Assembly: GCA_013339765.2 (NCBI GenBank)
Contig: CM023457.1
Coordinates: 49,121,784-49,185,783, forward strand
DNA from: Haemaphysalis longicornis
Lineage: Eukaryota; Arthropoda; Arachnida; Ixodida; Ixodidae
Length of the DNA stretch: 64,000 bases
Reading direction: 5' to 3'
Position numbers and translations under genes: made by a program. Positions 22,179-35,199 of the stretch are shown here, in pieces. Numbering within the stretch: position 1 is the first letter of the stretch; every line of letters starts with the position of its first letter. The notes beneath the pieces were generated by a model. The model saw only the letters and a program-made list of their open reading frames with translations. It was not told the DNA's origin and ran no database searches.

Positions 22179-24735
22179 GATGTACCAACTCGCCCAAACC
22201 AACACTCTCCTGATAATGTTGGCCCTCTTATGATTCGCGCTGGACGTGTAATTTGTGAAGGTCATTTGATTGTTGATCTTAGCAAAGTGTCCATAAGCCC
22301 CTGCAAACTGTCATAACATTTCAGGTGTTAACACGGCCAGAACACGAGCTGCGATCGATTGGCCGCGTAGATGGAGCAGTTTCGCTTAACGGGACTGGCC
22401 AAAAATAAGTTACCAGCTCTAGGATACCCTGCGAGAACGTCTATCCTGGTACCTTCCACGTTTTCGGAGACCGCCTACTTTTAAGTTTGGTGTAGAAAGT
22501 ATTTTTGTTCTCATATCTTGCACAATCCTGGTCATCTTGGACGTTATGCGGGCAAAGTGTATTTTTTCCTATTTTCTTTGAGCCCTACGTCTACTTGTGG
22601 GTGCCTCTCAGAACGACGTCACATACGTAACCATCTAGCGCACTTAAATCATAAAAGCTACATGGCTGCCTGTCGGCGGGGAAGACGATTTTTCTGACAA
22701 CCCTTTGTGTCCTGTAAAACTTTTGCAGTATGTTTCAAGAGCTACGGGACCTACGGTGCGGCCACCCCATTCAGTTGATGCAAAACATCAAAATCGAGTG
22801 CAAGGGGCAAAGCACGCTTGACCGGGAGCAGTCCAAACTAGTGCAACAAACAAAAAACGATTATTTGTAATTTGTTTAATTTAATAAAACTTGGAGGTCT
22901 ATGTATACAATTTCCACGTAGCAAACAAACATTCGGCTGTGCGTTCCGTAGCGGCTTTGTGATGCTGCTGGAATGGTTATAGGAGCGGTAGATTCATATT
23001 ATTGTAGCGCCAGCTACACTGCGCTACCTCGGGCAGTCTTCGCGGGATGACCAGTTTTGCCCTTAAACGCTGAGGTCAAACCACACCCCCTGCCGCAAGC
23101 GCCCGGGGCCGGCACGGAGCAGCGGCCCGTAACAGGGAGAGATAGGCGGCACGGGAGAGGTAGGCGAGGAGGGAAAGGAGACGTGCTAAGGACGTGGCCG
23201 CCGCTGCGATAAGCGCGCGCCACGAAGGAGGCCACAAGGCCACGTGCGGCGCAGAACCGTGTGCGAAGAGGAAGACGAACATCCAACTGTGGCCTTTTGT
23301 ATGAAACCTCCGATCGGTAGGTACCGTGGCTATAGCTATCCATGGTACCTACTGAGATAAATCTTTCCAAAGTGATGTAGTAGTTTGAGTAGTCCAACGT
23401 CGTATAATTTGCTTCGGAGTAGTACCGATAAAGAACGTGTCCCAGCTGTCTCTGTAACCATACTCCTCCTGAACACGCCTATGTTTTACCAGTGGACTTG
23501 TACTAGAAATTGGTTACACCGCTCACGAACTAATAATGACATGTAAATGAAACTCAGCGTAATTATAGATCCTTATTAGCGGCGCAGTGCAGTAGGATTT
23601 TTTTAACGTATTAAACATTAGGTTGAGGGCTACAGCGCATTCGCGATAAAGTTGGCTTTGCCGCAAAGCGTTTCCGTGTGGGGGCGCCGTACACGACTGA
23701 GCCGTTTCGAGTAACGGTAAAGCGTACTAGAATATTTTAGGGGTGAAGCTCCTCTTGATCGGGGCAAGTCCCTCGGCGTGCCGTGTCCACTAGTTCTCGA
23801 GGCGACCGCTAGAGGCGCAGCTGTGCAATAGTTCATAGGTCGCCCGCTAGATGGCCGCCGCTCAAGTCGGCGCGGCACACACCTGTACTCCTCTGTCTCC
23901 GCTGCTCCGCTGCATACTCGGGCGCGCGCGTTAGTTAAACATCGTATATATAAGTGTATATACTATCACCCCTATAACAATGTGTCGAGTCTTTATATGA
24001 TGTGTGGGCGAATGTTTCACGGTTTTACCGATAAGCATTGGAGCTTCGCCCCACTCATCATCATTCACCTCGTGGAGATGGCGGGATTTTTAGTGCTCTT
24101 CGAGTTTTTGCTATCGGTATACACAGTAACTCTGGCGATGTTCGCGTTCGCTGTACAGCATCAATCACGAGCCACAAGAAGCCGATTCCCAGGCCGAGTA
24201 TACTGAGATATACTGAGAACGGAACACTTTCCAGCTGTTTCACAATGGCACGTAAATGTAGCGACAGATTTCCTTCTACGAGAACACTTTGGTATGAAGC
24301 TCCAAGGTGGGCACGGCGGGCGAATCACGGTGACGCTACAGGTCTCGTACGCCGGTGCGCACGTGGTTTTTCTCCTCTCTCGGTCGGTATCGGCACGGCG
24401 CTCGCCGCGCAGCTCACCTTTCGCCGTCTTCCGGCCGACAGACAATGAGAGGAAATCCAACCGCTCAGCACTCACAGGTTCGACTTACAGATAAGCATCC
24501 ATAAGTAGATACACGGCTATACAAGCATCCAAAGATGCCGACTGGAGAAATGAATCCACTCAGCCTCAGGGTATCTCTTTTATCCTGCACTTGTACAAGC
24601 AAGTGCAAAATGGGTCGAGGAAGGCACAGTTCCAAATGCTGTATTGCCAGGTATTTACAGGAAAGCAGTCCAAGTAGGACGAGTCACCAGTCAGGCAAGG
24701 TGGCCGCGGTGGGTTTGTTGGTTGGTTGGACCCGA
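22179..24735. other. Intergenic, no assigned feature
   Basis: 23,010-23,290 is GC-rich with no recognised product. At 23,946 a TATATATAAG precedes a 74-codon ORF (23,982-24,206, plus) with a hydrophobic stretch. Nothing supports it as a gene beyond being open. Confidence 0.35.
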
Positions 24736-25615
24736 GCGACAGCTGTTGTTGTTGTTGTTGTTGTTGTGCCTTTAGGTATGGCACATGCCCAATCAGGGAA
24801 TCGGTCAATCAACAGAAGGCAGTGAAAATAAATAGAATTGTTATTTAATTACGAGGCGCCTAGAAAATATAATTTAGACCGGTTGGAAAGCGTTTTGGTT
24901 CCATAAACGACAGGAAAAAAACTGAGAAATGAAGGCGAGAGTGACTAAGCGCAATCATAAAGAGAATCTATTGGAATTTTCAATGAAGCACAGGAGGGCA
25001 GAGCATACATCCCGGCGGCAGAACCCCACTTCGGGTGCCCCGAATGATAGTAGAGCCGACACTGTTAGGGATATCCCAGACTCCTGGAACTGACGTCTGA
25101 GACGTGAAAAACGTTGACATGTCAAGAGGTAGTGTTCGACAGACTCCTCTTCGTTGCAATAGCTGCACAGAGCTGTTGGCGCCAGACGAGACCTGTGTAA
25201 GTACCGAGTTTAACTGGGGTACCCGACAACGTAGGGCTGTGATAACCACCCTAAGTTGCGCGAAGGGCGCCATTCAGATTTCCATGATAATTTTAGGTAA
25301 TTAAAATCTCTTAAATACAATAAAACTGACTCTTGCTGTTCTTGAAGTTTCAACAACCTACAATACCTAGCAGCGGTTATCAAAGGTGTTGATTCAACGT
25401 CTACAACAGGCCCATGGGCCTGTTGAGTGCAATCCTTGCTAGAGTGCAATCCTTGCTAGTCTTCGATCTTGTTGAATGTGAGCCCCGCATGCCCAGGGAC
25501 CCAAAGAAGGTAAACTTCAGTAATGAGAGGTAGCAGGAGTGACCGAAACGTCCGCAGAAGAGGAGTGTTTTTATGGGAAGAAAGGGCTAAACATACAGAA
25601 AAATAATCTGAAATT
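24736..25615 (-). mobile_element. I-type LINE, 3' half (RNase H end, knuckle, tail)
   Basis: Minus strand reads LLWVPGHAG (RNase H), then CSYCNEEESVEHYLLTCQRF and a stop, a 3' UTR and a (CAA)n tail at 24,738-24,768. It continues the element whose 5' part is at 27,040-28,165. Confidence 0.8.
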
Positions 25616-27040
25616 ATGATTGGAGATATTCATTCATTCATTCATTCATTCATTCATTCATTCATTCATTCACTTTTGTTTTACATAGTATTTTTCCCTG
25701 GTCTGCCTAAACACCGAATGCTTGTTGGCTTTCCAGGCAGTTGGTGTAAACATACACAAAAGAGAATAAGCACACTCTCAAATTTGAACACGACAAATAC
25801 TTCTCAGTCAAAAATCACATAGCAGAATTATGCATTGCAACACAATATAAACAGCAAAAACGTACTTGTGGACAGCACAAATGTATTCCACTCTTCACCC
25901 ATATGAGTTTCCTGAGACACAATATTGGCGAATTTTCTTAAACATTTTCCTCCGTGTTTTTAAATTATACAAATCGTTTCGGAGAGCATTGAAAAATTCT
26001 GGCACGTAATGTTTCCGCATTTTTTTCCCATAGTTTGTGAACACTCGCGGCTTCACGAACCTTTCTGTTTTTCTTAGCGTTCTACTTTTCCTAACCGGAA
26101 CTTTGAACTGGTTGCAGAAGTAATATCGAGTTAGTACCTCATACCGAAAAAGCTGGTGCACCTGAAGTATACCTAAATAAGAATACTTGTCCTCTATTTT
26201 TGCATCTTGAAACTTTGTTCCATAGGCAATACTGTTTGCTATTGTGTTAATTACTCGGTTTATACATTGTTGTTTATGATCTGAGCAGGAACCATACAGG
26301 GTAATTCCATAATTCAAAATTCCTTCCGCCAATGATTTATATATGGTTTGTCTTAATTTCAATGGGGCCTTCCCTCTTAATTTGTGAATCATAGCTGGTA
26401 CATTCTTAATTTCTTGCATACAAACAGCACATGTTTATTCCACGTGAAGTGTTGGTCAAAGAAAAGGCTTAAATATTTTACTTCGGGTCTAATTCAAGGG
26501 GCCTACATTTAGAAGAGCTGCACTGTGACGTATGCAAATATATAGGCCTATCGAGACAAACAGCTTTTGTGGGTTCCTGAAGCATACCAATTTTGTTTTC
26601 TGTAGATTTACAAAAATTGAATTTTGTTTGAACCAATCCATGACTCTGTGAATGTCATTTTGAAAAGTGTCTGTTCCGCAAGAGGAGTCGGTGATTTTCA
26701 GAGCCAGAGCAGTGTCATCTGCATACTGGAACACGTTCGACTTCAGTGGAAGTAAGCTAAGATCGGTAACGTATATATTGGAGTATGGGCCCTAGCGTGC
26801 TGCCCTGAGGCACTCCACATTGTATTTCCTTAAGTTCGCTGTATTCCCCATGGAGTTTTACGCATTGAAATCGTTGTGAGAAATAACTCGTAAAGAACTT
26901 AAGAAATTAGAGCTAAGTTTTTGTAACATCAATTTATGGTTTAGTATCGAATGCTTTCGATAGGTCTAAAAATAACACTAAAATGGCTTCGCAGGCGTTA
27001 ACAGGTCCGAAAATTCTTCTAAGAGTAAAAATCTGTGCAG
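25616..27040 (-). mobile_element. CR1/L2/Jockey-like LINE inserted in another LINE
   Basis: Minus-strand reverse transcriptase pieces in order: LFLDLSKAFDT, CGVPQGSTLGP, QYADDTALALK, then the C-terminal region APLKLRQTIYKSLAEGILNY and RKHYVPEFFNALR. Ends in a (GAAT)n tail (plus-strand CATT run, 25,624-25,672). 5' truncated and frame broken. Confidence 0.8.
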
Positions 27041-28165
27041 GGATTTAATGTACTTTTGATTGGACGATGTACATTGGATGCATCCAGCTTTCGTAGTGCC
27101 AGGACAATTGCCAGGAATTCCGCGTAGAATATGGGGATAAAATCAACCAGACGAACCGAAAAGGACCAGTTAAGGGAAAGCGAAAATATACCGATACCGG
27201 ATTTTTCTTCTCGTTGATGGGCATCTGTATATATTATAGCACCTGGCTGCTTAGAGGCCAAAGGATCTTGAAGGAGACGATTGAGCAGTCAAGATGGTAA
27301 CAGTTTAGCATTTTCGGGAAAAATGTTCCGGAAATTGATAGAAAGAGGAGAACTCCTGTCAAGATATCGAATAACCTGATTTATCGCTACTCCTAATGGA
27401 GAAAGAAAGCTTTGTACCAAAGTGCTTTGCGGACGTAAGGACCTGGGCCATTGGTGCGCCAGAAACGCAGCTGGTTCAGCAATAAAGATAAACTGCTCCC
27501 TGTTTACCCCAGAGCTATAAGCTCTCAGGAAGGTTTCCACAGTAAGTATCAGAAACCTATTAAGCAGAGGCGGAGCACGCGTTTTCAAGTAAAGTACTGC
27601 ATTACCTGTATTCTTAGATAACCCTAAGCAGCAGCGAAGAGCCTGGCGCTCCAGAAGAACCAGACGACGTAGCTTATACGCCGCGGACCCAGCGAATAAC
27701 ACACAACCAAACTCTAAAATTGGGTGAACGTAGATTCTATATAGCGCATTCCCTTCTTTCTATGACTGAGACGCCTCAACATACCAATAGCACGTTCACC
27801 TTTGGCCTCTATGAGGGCTATATGTGGGCTCAATCAAGATCCCAAGATACTTTAAAGAAAGAACCTGAGGAATTATGCACTGTCCGTAACTGAGGGTAAT
27901 GTTAACAGGGGTTGAGGTCGGAAAAACTAGTAAGGAACATTTTCTGACATTCATAGAAAGACAAATGCTGTCCAACCAGGAGACAATAATATTCAGATAT
28001 GATTGAAATAATAAGTAAAGCGCTTGAATGTCAGGTGCTGATGCAATAAACGCAATATCATCCGCATAGTATTATGTAGAGACACCGGAAACCGCCGGAA
28101 TAGCGCTTACAAAGATGCTAAAAAGAACAGGGGAAAGGACCGCCCCTTGCGGTCCTCATACGAAG
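27040..28165 (-). mobile_element. I-type LINE, 5' part (reverse transcriptase and RNase H start)
   Basis: Minus strand reads GPQGAVLSPVLFSIFVSAI, YYADDIAFIAS, LRRLVLLERQALRCCLG and the RNase H start AIIYTDAHQREEKSGIGIF. RNase H is cut by the inserted element and resumes at 25,615. Frameshifted and 5' truncated. Confidence 0.8.
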
Positions 28166-29153
28166 TGATACCATGTCCTTGAACTTTTAATTTCCAAATC
28201 ATTAAACAGTTTCAAGTGCCGTAAGTTTACGCCGCAAGCTGACGGGAATAATCGAGCGCGTCCATTGAGCGCACTTCCCAACAAAACAGCAATTATAACA
28301 CATTTTTTACCAACTGAACGGCATCCGCGTGGGTTCGCACCACATGATTCTACCGCGTGGGTTCGCACCACATTCTATCATTCTTCTGACGTGAAGTTTT
28401 GCTTTCGATTAAGAGGACAGGCACGGCTGTGAGTGTGACAGAAAATGACCATGGAAACAAACTGCTGTATAGACTTGGCAGTTCATGCCTCACTGCAATC
28501 CTGTTTGATGAAAAAAAAAAAAAGACGAGCTGCGGCTAAAGTGGCCTATTCCAAGTTACCTGCTTCACAGTGGTGCCCCTTCTCGCCTCTGGCCATGTTG
28601 TACGCGCTATGAATTTTTGAAGATGTCCACGCCAACTTGCCAGGAATCCGTACTCTTGTACTTAACGCGTGATATGACACACTCAAGCGAGCAGACCAGA
28701 ACGGGCCGGTCATGTCCATTTGTGTCTTTTTCGCACTTGTCCTGTCTGCAATTGATCGATACCAACCTGCCCGCATCGCACAATGGTGGCTTTTCGCCAA
28801 GGGCGCGGGGATGCAGTAACCGCAAAAATAGACTGCCGCCAACTAAGCCTAAGTAAATTACGTGGCTTGCTTGGCAAGCATGAAATGGTGCGGCAATACA
28901 GCTTCATACTCACCTTCGGAGGATGAAATTCTTACTTAGCAGGCTATATTCCGCTTGAATTAAAACAGTCACTCAAATCAACTTTCAATACTTATGCCGA
29001 AACTATTAGCGGGCATGGCCGAATTGCACTGGAAAGACTGTTAGAACGTCCGCGCTGTTACACGAGCAGTTCAAGGATGGCCCCGCGTACTTGGCTACCG
29101 CCGATCATCGTTGATTCAGCGTATGTTTACTCTGCTGTAGGCACTTGGTAACA
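28166..29153. other. Intergenic, no assigned feature
   Basis: A short direct repeat CCGCGTGGGTTCGCACCACA occurs at about 28,327 and 28,354. A 98-codon minus ORF at 28,546-28,842 has no known motif. Confidence 0.35.
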
Positions 29154-29161
29154 GTTTACAG

Positions 29162-29653
29162 CAGTGGTTCTCAAATCGGGGTCCGCGGACCCTAGGGGGT
29201 CCGCGAGAGCATTTGAGGAGTCCGCGAAGCCTCCCTGAAAACTTTTCCCGCCGCCATTGTTTTCTAGATTTTGCCATCACCTGCTTGCAATGCAAAAAAT
29301 GTGGCTTCACCGAATTACACGTACGTTTAGTTGCTTAGCGTAGCCCATATTTTAACATCTGCTTTTTGCGCAACATGGAAGCTATGAGAAGGGAAAAAAA
29401 CAGACACAGAATAGGCGACATATAGGTTTAAGAAGGCTTTTAGATTCAATAGCAAATTGTTTAACTATATGACGCGCATAATCATTAACGTCAAGCAGAA
29501 AAGGCGGGCATTGGATAAGTGTTGGCGACGTATAAGCTGCAAGGGCAAATTGTTTGATATCATGACACTGATCATATGCTCTATCGTAGGGTCGAGCATC
29601 ACTTTCGCAAGCGCTAAAGGGCTCCCCGGGGCAGTCATGGCTGAGAACCACTG
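29162..29653. mobile_element. hAT-like non-autonomous element
   Basis: Terminal inverted repeats CAGTGGTTCTCAA and GCTGAGAACCACTG, flanked by perfect 8-bp duplications GTTTACAG at 29,154-29,161 and 29,654-29,661. No transposase. The start CAGTGGTTCTCAAA is typical of hAT elements. Confidence 0.9.
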
Positions 29654-29661
29654 GTTTACAG

Positions 29662-32280
29662 CTTCACATCAAAGGGCAAAACTGCGGAAAGGAGGCAGAG
29701 CATTTTACGGAGGGCAACCCGCCCTTAAAAACAACGAAAAGAAAAATACAAAATAAAAACAAACAAACAATATTTCACAACACAACCAAAAATAATGCAA
29801 ATTGAACCACAACTATTTACATAAGCGACTCCAAAACATGAAGATGAAACTAGAAGCATAAAGCTAAACCTTTCAACCCCTGTGAAATGCCATAGTTCAA
29901 CGTGAAACTATCGTTTGGGATGCCCGTCAAGCATTTCCTGTCCCAGTGATCGCAACACCTAATCGGATAGGTGGTGTTGAGCACCCGTCAGCCCTCGTAA
30001 AAGAGGGAGAGGGAAAATGCGAAAAGGGAAACGCGAGGAGGGAGGGAGATTGAATTGGATGACTCTGATTTCCCAATAAACATGACGAAACATCAGTAAG
30101 CAGCCTGGCATCAATTAAAGTAATGCCAAACTGCTTGCTGAGCAGTTGTGGTGCAGGAGTTCCATTCTACAGTTTACATCTCTTGTAACCCTTCCTGTAT
30201 ACGTCTTTTAATATCAGTAAATTGCTGCATACGTTGTTGCATCCAATATCAATAAATTCCTCTATACGTTTATCTATGTCAATATCAACAACGTCCTTCA
30301 ATTCAAATATTACAATACAATGAAACCGAAACCATACTGAAGAAGAGCATGAATTCACCCGTAAGGCCGGGTTCAGACTGTTGCCGCAACTGGCGTAATA
30401 ACTTTAAAGAATGACTGCATTTCATGTCTCAGCCAACCGAACTGCGTGACACGCCGTTTTTTTACGTCCATAGCTCACGATATGGCTGTTACGTCGGTAG
30501 TCTGAACATAGCCTAAAGCTAAGCTAATTTAAAACCGCGAGTGAAACAGAATTGTCGCCAGCGCTTCAGTTTGGCACCAATTATAGTCCGAATAGGACAA
30601 TTTATAGTCCGAATATGACCATTATAAGTTTGATTCGTACGCCCACGCTACTTTCTTCTAATTTGCGGTTGTTACTGCTGGCGTACGGCCGTATGTGTGA
30701 CGTCATTGCTTCCTGTGCGACAATTCCCTGGGTCATCGCAGTTTTTTTTCTCTCCAATCAGGTAATCAAAGGGATTTTATGTCAAACTTGGAAAACAGCA
30801 TTGTAACCTTTCGAACGAGGAAAAAATTGCATTGGCGTCTTCACGGCACGTTCAAATTTCCCGCGCATGAAGCCACTCGTTAAGAATTTGTGGCCTGATA
30901 CCTAACTCGGACATACACTGCCTACCAAGTGCGCATTACTGAACAGCGGCATCTCCGAATCCGGCCTTTAACGTTCGCAAACACGACGATCAAAGTTTTC
31001 GTTTATCTCACCTCATACAAACTCGTCGGCCGGGCGGTCGTCATCGGCGCAGTTCTGTCTTGAGCGAGAATCAATATTCGCGGACGGCAGAGGTATTTAA
31101 GCATCAGCTTGAACGTCCCGCCTTCATTCGTCCATTATGTTCCGTGTCCTCACAACAGCCAGCGGCTTGTGTGTTCGCGCACTGGGCACACCTCGCAACG
31201 ACTCGGTGCTCGGCCTTGAGTACTGCTCGGCCGGCTTTCGCTAGATCGTCATTTCTCGATCTCAAGGCGTCGGTTTACACCGCCTTAACTAGAGGGGCAT
31301 TGCGCGACCATGCGGCAATCGCAGAACACGAAACCAACTACTGCTGCTGCGTTTCACCCGTTCTTCCCCGATCTGAGGAAACAGCCAGCCAGCTCGCCTG
31401 TCGAGGGCGGGGCGTGGAGAGTTTCGTCATCGTGACGAGGATGACGTCACACAGCAGATGGCAATATTTAGCGCGCGCTCTTGGAGCGCTCTAACAGCCG
31501 TAACCACGAGTTATTGCGACGGGAAAAAGCTGCCAAGGGAGTGCGAAACACGAAACACCGTCGACAGGGACACACTTCGAGTGCAAGAAACAGAGCACGA
31601 CTGTTTCGAATTTGCGGTTTAGCATACTTCTGGGTTAATTAGCTTAGTAAAACTTAGTAAAAAAGCTTAGTACAGTTTCAGCTCAGGCGATTAACATGGT
31701 GCCGTCCGTTTCACGGTGGCTTTTGTCAAGCGGCTGCAACGGCGTAGGAGTGGCGGCTTCGTGGTATTTGCATTAAATCTGCGACTGATCATTATCCACA
31801 ATACACCAGCTAAGATAAACCTCCCCACAGTTATGGATGTATACCCGTCTGAGCCAAGAAACGTCATGTAGAAATTTGTTTCGATCTAATTTCGGTAAAG
31901 CACGGGTTCAAGCCATTTTCTGAAGTCATTATCCTCCCGTGGGCGCTCATAATTTACGGCAGAGCGGAACTTCGGAATGTATACAACTGCACAGAGAACG
32001 AGAGTCGGACAACAGTCGTCACAGCGGCCATCTGATTCATCATTTTTTTTCCAGGCCACCGTAAACTCGACAGGAAGCTGGCTTCGTAGTAAGCAATATT
32101 TTTTTTAAACGAGGAGATTGTTAGCTTTCTGCATTGCATCGGAAACCGTGAAGCACTTCGAATACAGCGACTTCGTTATAGCAAGGCCTGCTTACTGTAT
32201 CGCATCATATTGAGAGTTACGGAGCATGCACGAGGAAGTTGGCTTTGCCGTAAAAGCGTATTCTGCTGACAAACAATCCC
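29662..32280. other. Intergenic, no assigned feature
   Basis: 30,990-31,500 is CpG-rich and holds a 144-codon plus ORF (31,060-31,494) without recognised domains. It could be a promoter or first exon of an unseen gene, or repeat-derived. Confidence 0.35.
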
Positions 32281-32289
32281 CGTTAGAGC

Positions 32290-32405
32290 CTTGCTGCAAA
32301 ATACAGCATTGCAACCGGGCAGGTCGCCCAGAAGCTGATTCTGCGGATTGCGGCGTGTGGTACAGACGCCCTAAGATGGGCGACGACAGCGATCCAAGGA
32401 AACCA
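32290..32405 (+). repeat. Dispersed repeat, copy 1
   Basis: Matches 38,620-38,715 in the same orientation: CAGGTCGCCCAGAAGCTG, then GACGACAGCGATCCAAGGAA near the end. Family unknown. Confidence 0.65.
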
Positions 32406-32474
32406 GCAGATTAGATTGCATGACGTTTCCAAAGCAGGAGGGCACGTGGAAATGGCCAGCGTGTCTAAATTGGG

Positions 32475-33345
32475 ATTAAAGAAGATAGAAAGAGGGAATG
32501 GGGTGGGGGGCGGGAGAGAAAGATAAGAAGGGAAGGAATAGAGAAAGGGGAGAAAATGAGGAAGAGCGAGATGGATGGAGGGGGATAAGGGCAGAAAGCT
32601 AAGGAGGAAGAGTAAAAGCGAAAGAGATGGAGACGAAAATAAGATAGCAGGGAAAAGATAAGGAGAGGGATAGAAAGAGGGGAGAAGGACAAGGAGGGAG
32701 AGGGATAATAGGGGAGAGAGAAAGATAAGGATAGAGATAGAGAGAAGGGGAGAAAGAGCAAGGGAGGGGGGAGAAAGATAAGGAGGAAGAGCGAGAGGGA
32801 TGGAGAGGGGGTAAGATTGAAAAAGATACGCAGGAAGAGGGGTAGCGAGAGAGTGCGAAAGATGAGGAAGAGCGAAAGGTATAGAGAGAGGGGAGAGAGG
32901 AAGAGAGATAGGGAAGAAAGATAATGAGGAAGAGCGACAGAGATGAAGAGATGGGGGATAAGACGGAAAGGGAGAAAGATAAGGAGGCAGAACGGGTAGG
33001 ATAGGAGGTAGAGAGAGAGAAAGATAAGGATGAAGGGCGACAGGGATGGAGACATAGGGGGTAAGATTGAAAGGGAGAAAGATAAGGAGGCAGAACGGGG
33101 AGGATAGTAGCGAGAGGGATAAAGATGAAAAGGAAGAGTGAAAGGGGTGGAGAGGTTGATAAGAGGGAGAGGGAAAATATGAGGAGGAAGAGGGATAGAG
33201 AGAGGGGAGAAACAGCAAGGGAGGAGAGAAAGATAAAAAGAAAGGGGAACAGTGAGAGTGGGAGAGAGGAGGAAAGAAAGAGCAAGAAGAGGGCGAGAAA
33301 GGGAGATGGAGAGAGGATAAAAAGACAGAGAGATAGGGAGAGAAA
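32475..33345. repeat. 0.85-kb polypurine (GA-rich) tract
   Basis: Almost purely purine on the plus strand, made of degenerate units such as GGGAGAAAGATAAGGAGG that recur. The 228-330-codon minus ORFs rich in Ser/Leu/Pro are by-products of this composition. Confidence 0.95.
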
Positions 33346-34519
33346 TTCTAATTAATCGAAAGAAAACACAGGTCGGCCTGATCATACAGACTCTGGCCTG
33401 CTCTGTGAGAGGAAAGGGGAAGAGAAAAAGAGCGCAATTAAACGATAACAAGCCCAATGATTAAGAGACAGGGGTGAGAGCATAATTATATACAACAAAA
33501 GGATGCTTATATCCTGTACGGTTCATGTTCAACAGTTCGCGATGATGGGGCCTGGGCTACAATTCAGCTGCCAAAGCGCTGCTTTGCACACATGCCAGCA
33601 CTGCCTGAACGCCTCGTTTGCACGATGCGGGGTTCGGCCAGGGTGCCAGGAGAGCGTCCTTAGACAATACCCGATTGTCTAGCTTGGCCAACAATAACAG
33701 CTTCAACAAAAAGAAATATATATGGCCGCTGTACAGAGCGGTTAGAAAAAATACACCCGGTAACTGGACACCGGAGTTATTTAAATCTGTTTTAGGAAGA
33801 TGTGTCTACACCGTTGTTGCTTTTTTGCTGCGAAGCTGTCTATGGCTCCGCTGTAAACTATGGCTTTACAGTTTTACAGTTATAAACGTTTTCTTTATTT
33901 TCGGCGCGGGGGCGGCCGCGCGTGCTGAGTCACACGCAAGCAAAACAATCCCAGCTAACTTCCGCGACAAGGTGACCCTTTTTAAAGGCCCCACTCGCGT
34001 TATTCCGCATGCTGTTTCGACAAATCCTTTCGCTAGGCGTATTTTTGGTAAAGTCACAGCCAAAAGCCGAAATGTAAGCAAACAGTACGTCACCGTATTC
34101 GTTCGAGGCTAGCAGACGCACTAGCGTTCGGGCCACAGCCTTTCTGTCTAGCCTTGCGTGCCACGCAGGGCCAAGTTTTCCGCAAATAAAGATAAAGATT
34201 ATTATTCATGGCGGACACGCTTAGATGGAGCTGCGCGAGCTGAGCTTCAAACTAGCCAGCTGTGCGTCAGCTGAGAAGCCCAGCTTCTCTTGAACAGCTT
34301 CTCCTTGGCCAGCTGAGCTTCCAACTAACCTTTTTTTTTTTTTTTTTTCGCAGCACATGGGAGTGGCTTACCTTTCCAACGGCCAGACGACGGCGAATCT
34401 CATCTGTAAGCCAGCATCTCAGCTCACTTCCAGAACGGCGCGTATAAAAAGCGAAACCGACAAACGCTGGTTGAGTATCACTGCAGGTGTGCGCGACAAC
34501 GTCGTCGGAGGGAAATTTC
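33346..34519. other. Intergenic, no assigned feature
   Basis: Short ORFs only. An AATAAAGATAAAGATTATTATT run at 34,184 may be a retroposon tail. Confidence 0.35.
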
Positions 34520-35150
34520 ACTTTAGGCGCTCGCCTTGTCGTCCTAGCTCGCTCGCTCGACCCAAGTATATAGAGCACCAAGGCGGCGTCCCGGGGTAAC
34601 GCTGTTGTTCGCGGCGTGCGCCAGAGGCTTCGAAAGCCAAGCGATTTATATAGTCATAAGCGTTCGAAGCTCGTGAAACGCTGGCGCTGGCGTAAAACGC
34701 TGGCGTAATATCGGCAGGAGTAAAGTAGTTTATACCAGCACTAAAACGTAGTTCTGAGTGTTTTAACTGCACGTAAGAATTGTCACACATCTTCCCGTTG
34801 TTTAGCGCAAAGAAAACTCTAGGTACATGTGAGGAAAAATATACGTAATTAACCGGCAGCGCCCGCGTTCCCTTAGTTAAGGACGCCCGTTGTGTTGGTC
34901 TTTACGTAAATGCAAAATGTGGCAGTGCAACGCCGGCACGTGCGGGGAGAAAAGCACAAAGAGAACAGAACTCCCGCTGGCGCAGTTTCAGGCAGGGGGC
35001 GCGCGATCACTGCGAAGGCGGGAAATTGGAACTGCATTTGGTGGTAACAGTGAGCGGAGAACGGCGCTGCAGCCCGTTATGGCGAATCACTGCTCTGCAC
35101 TTCCGACAGCTTTCACATTGAATGGAACGGCTTTAATGTTTTTTTTCTTT
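34520..35150 (+). repeat. 0.6-kb dispersed repeat, forward copy
   Basis: Matches 56,960-57,505 in inverted orientation. Shared landmarks are GAGGCTTCGAAAGCCAAGC, TTAACCGGCAGC, the segment around AACTCCCGCTGGC and CACTGCTCTGCACTTCCGAC. Family unknown. Confidence 0.75.
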
Positions 35151-35199
35151 CGCCTAGCTCTCTATGCCCAACCTACGCAGGTATGGAATGCTGCCTGCT

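Noticed and set aside
23982..24206. Small membrane-protein gene behind a TATA box
   Set aside because: The start codon lies only about 36 bp after the TATA-like run, and no other evidence supports it.
31060..31494. 144-codon plus-strand ORF as a gene
   Set aside because: Open but without any recognised motif, splice partner or paralogue. CpG-rich composition alone makes long ORFs likelier.
32283..33457. 228-330-codon Ser/Leu/Pro-rich minus-strand ORFs
   Set aside because: Pure by-product of the polypurine tract, which lacks stop codons by composition. No domain or splice context.
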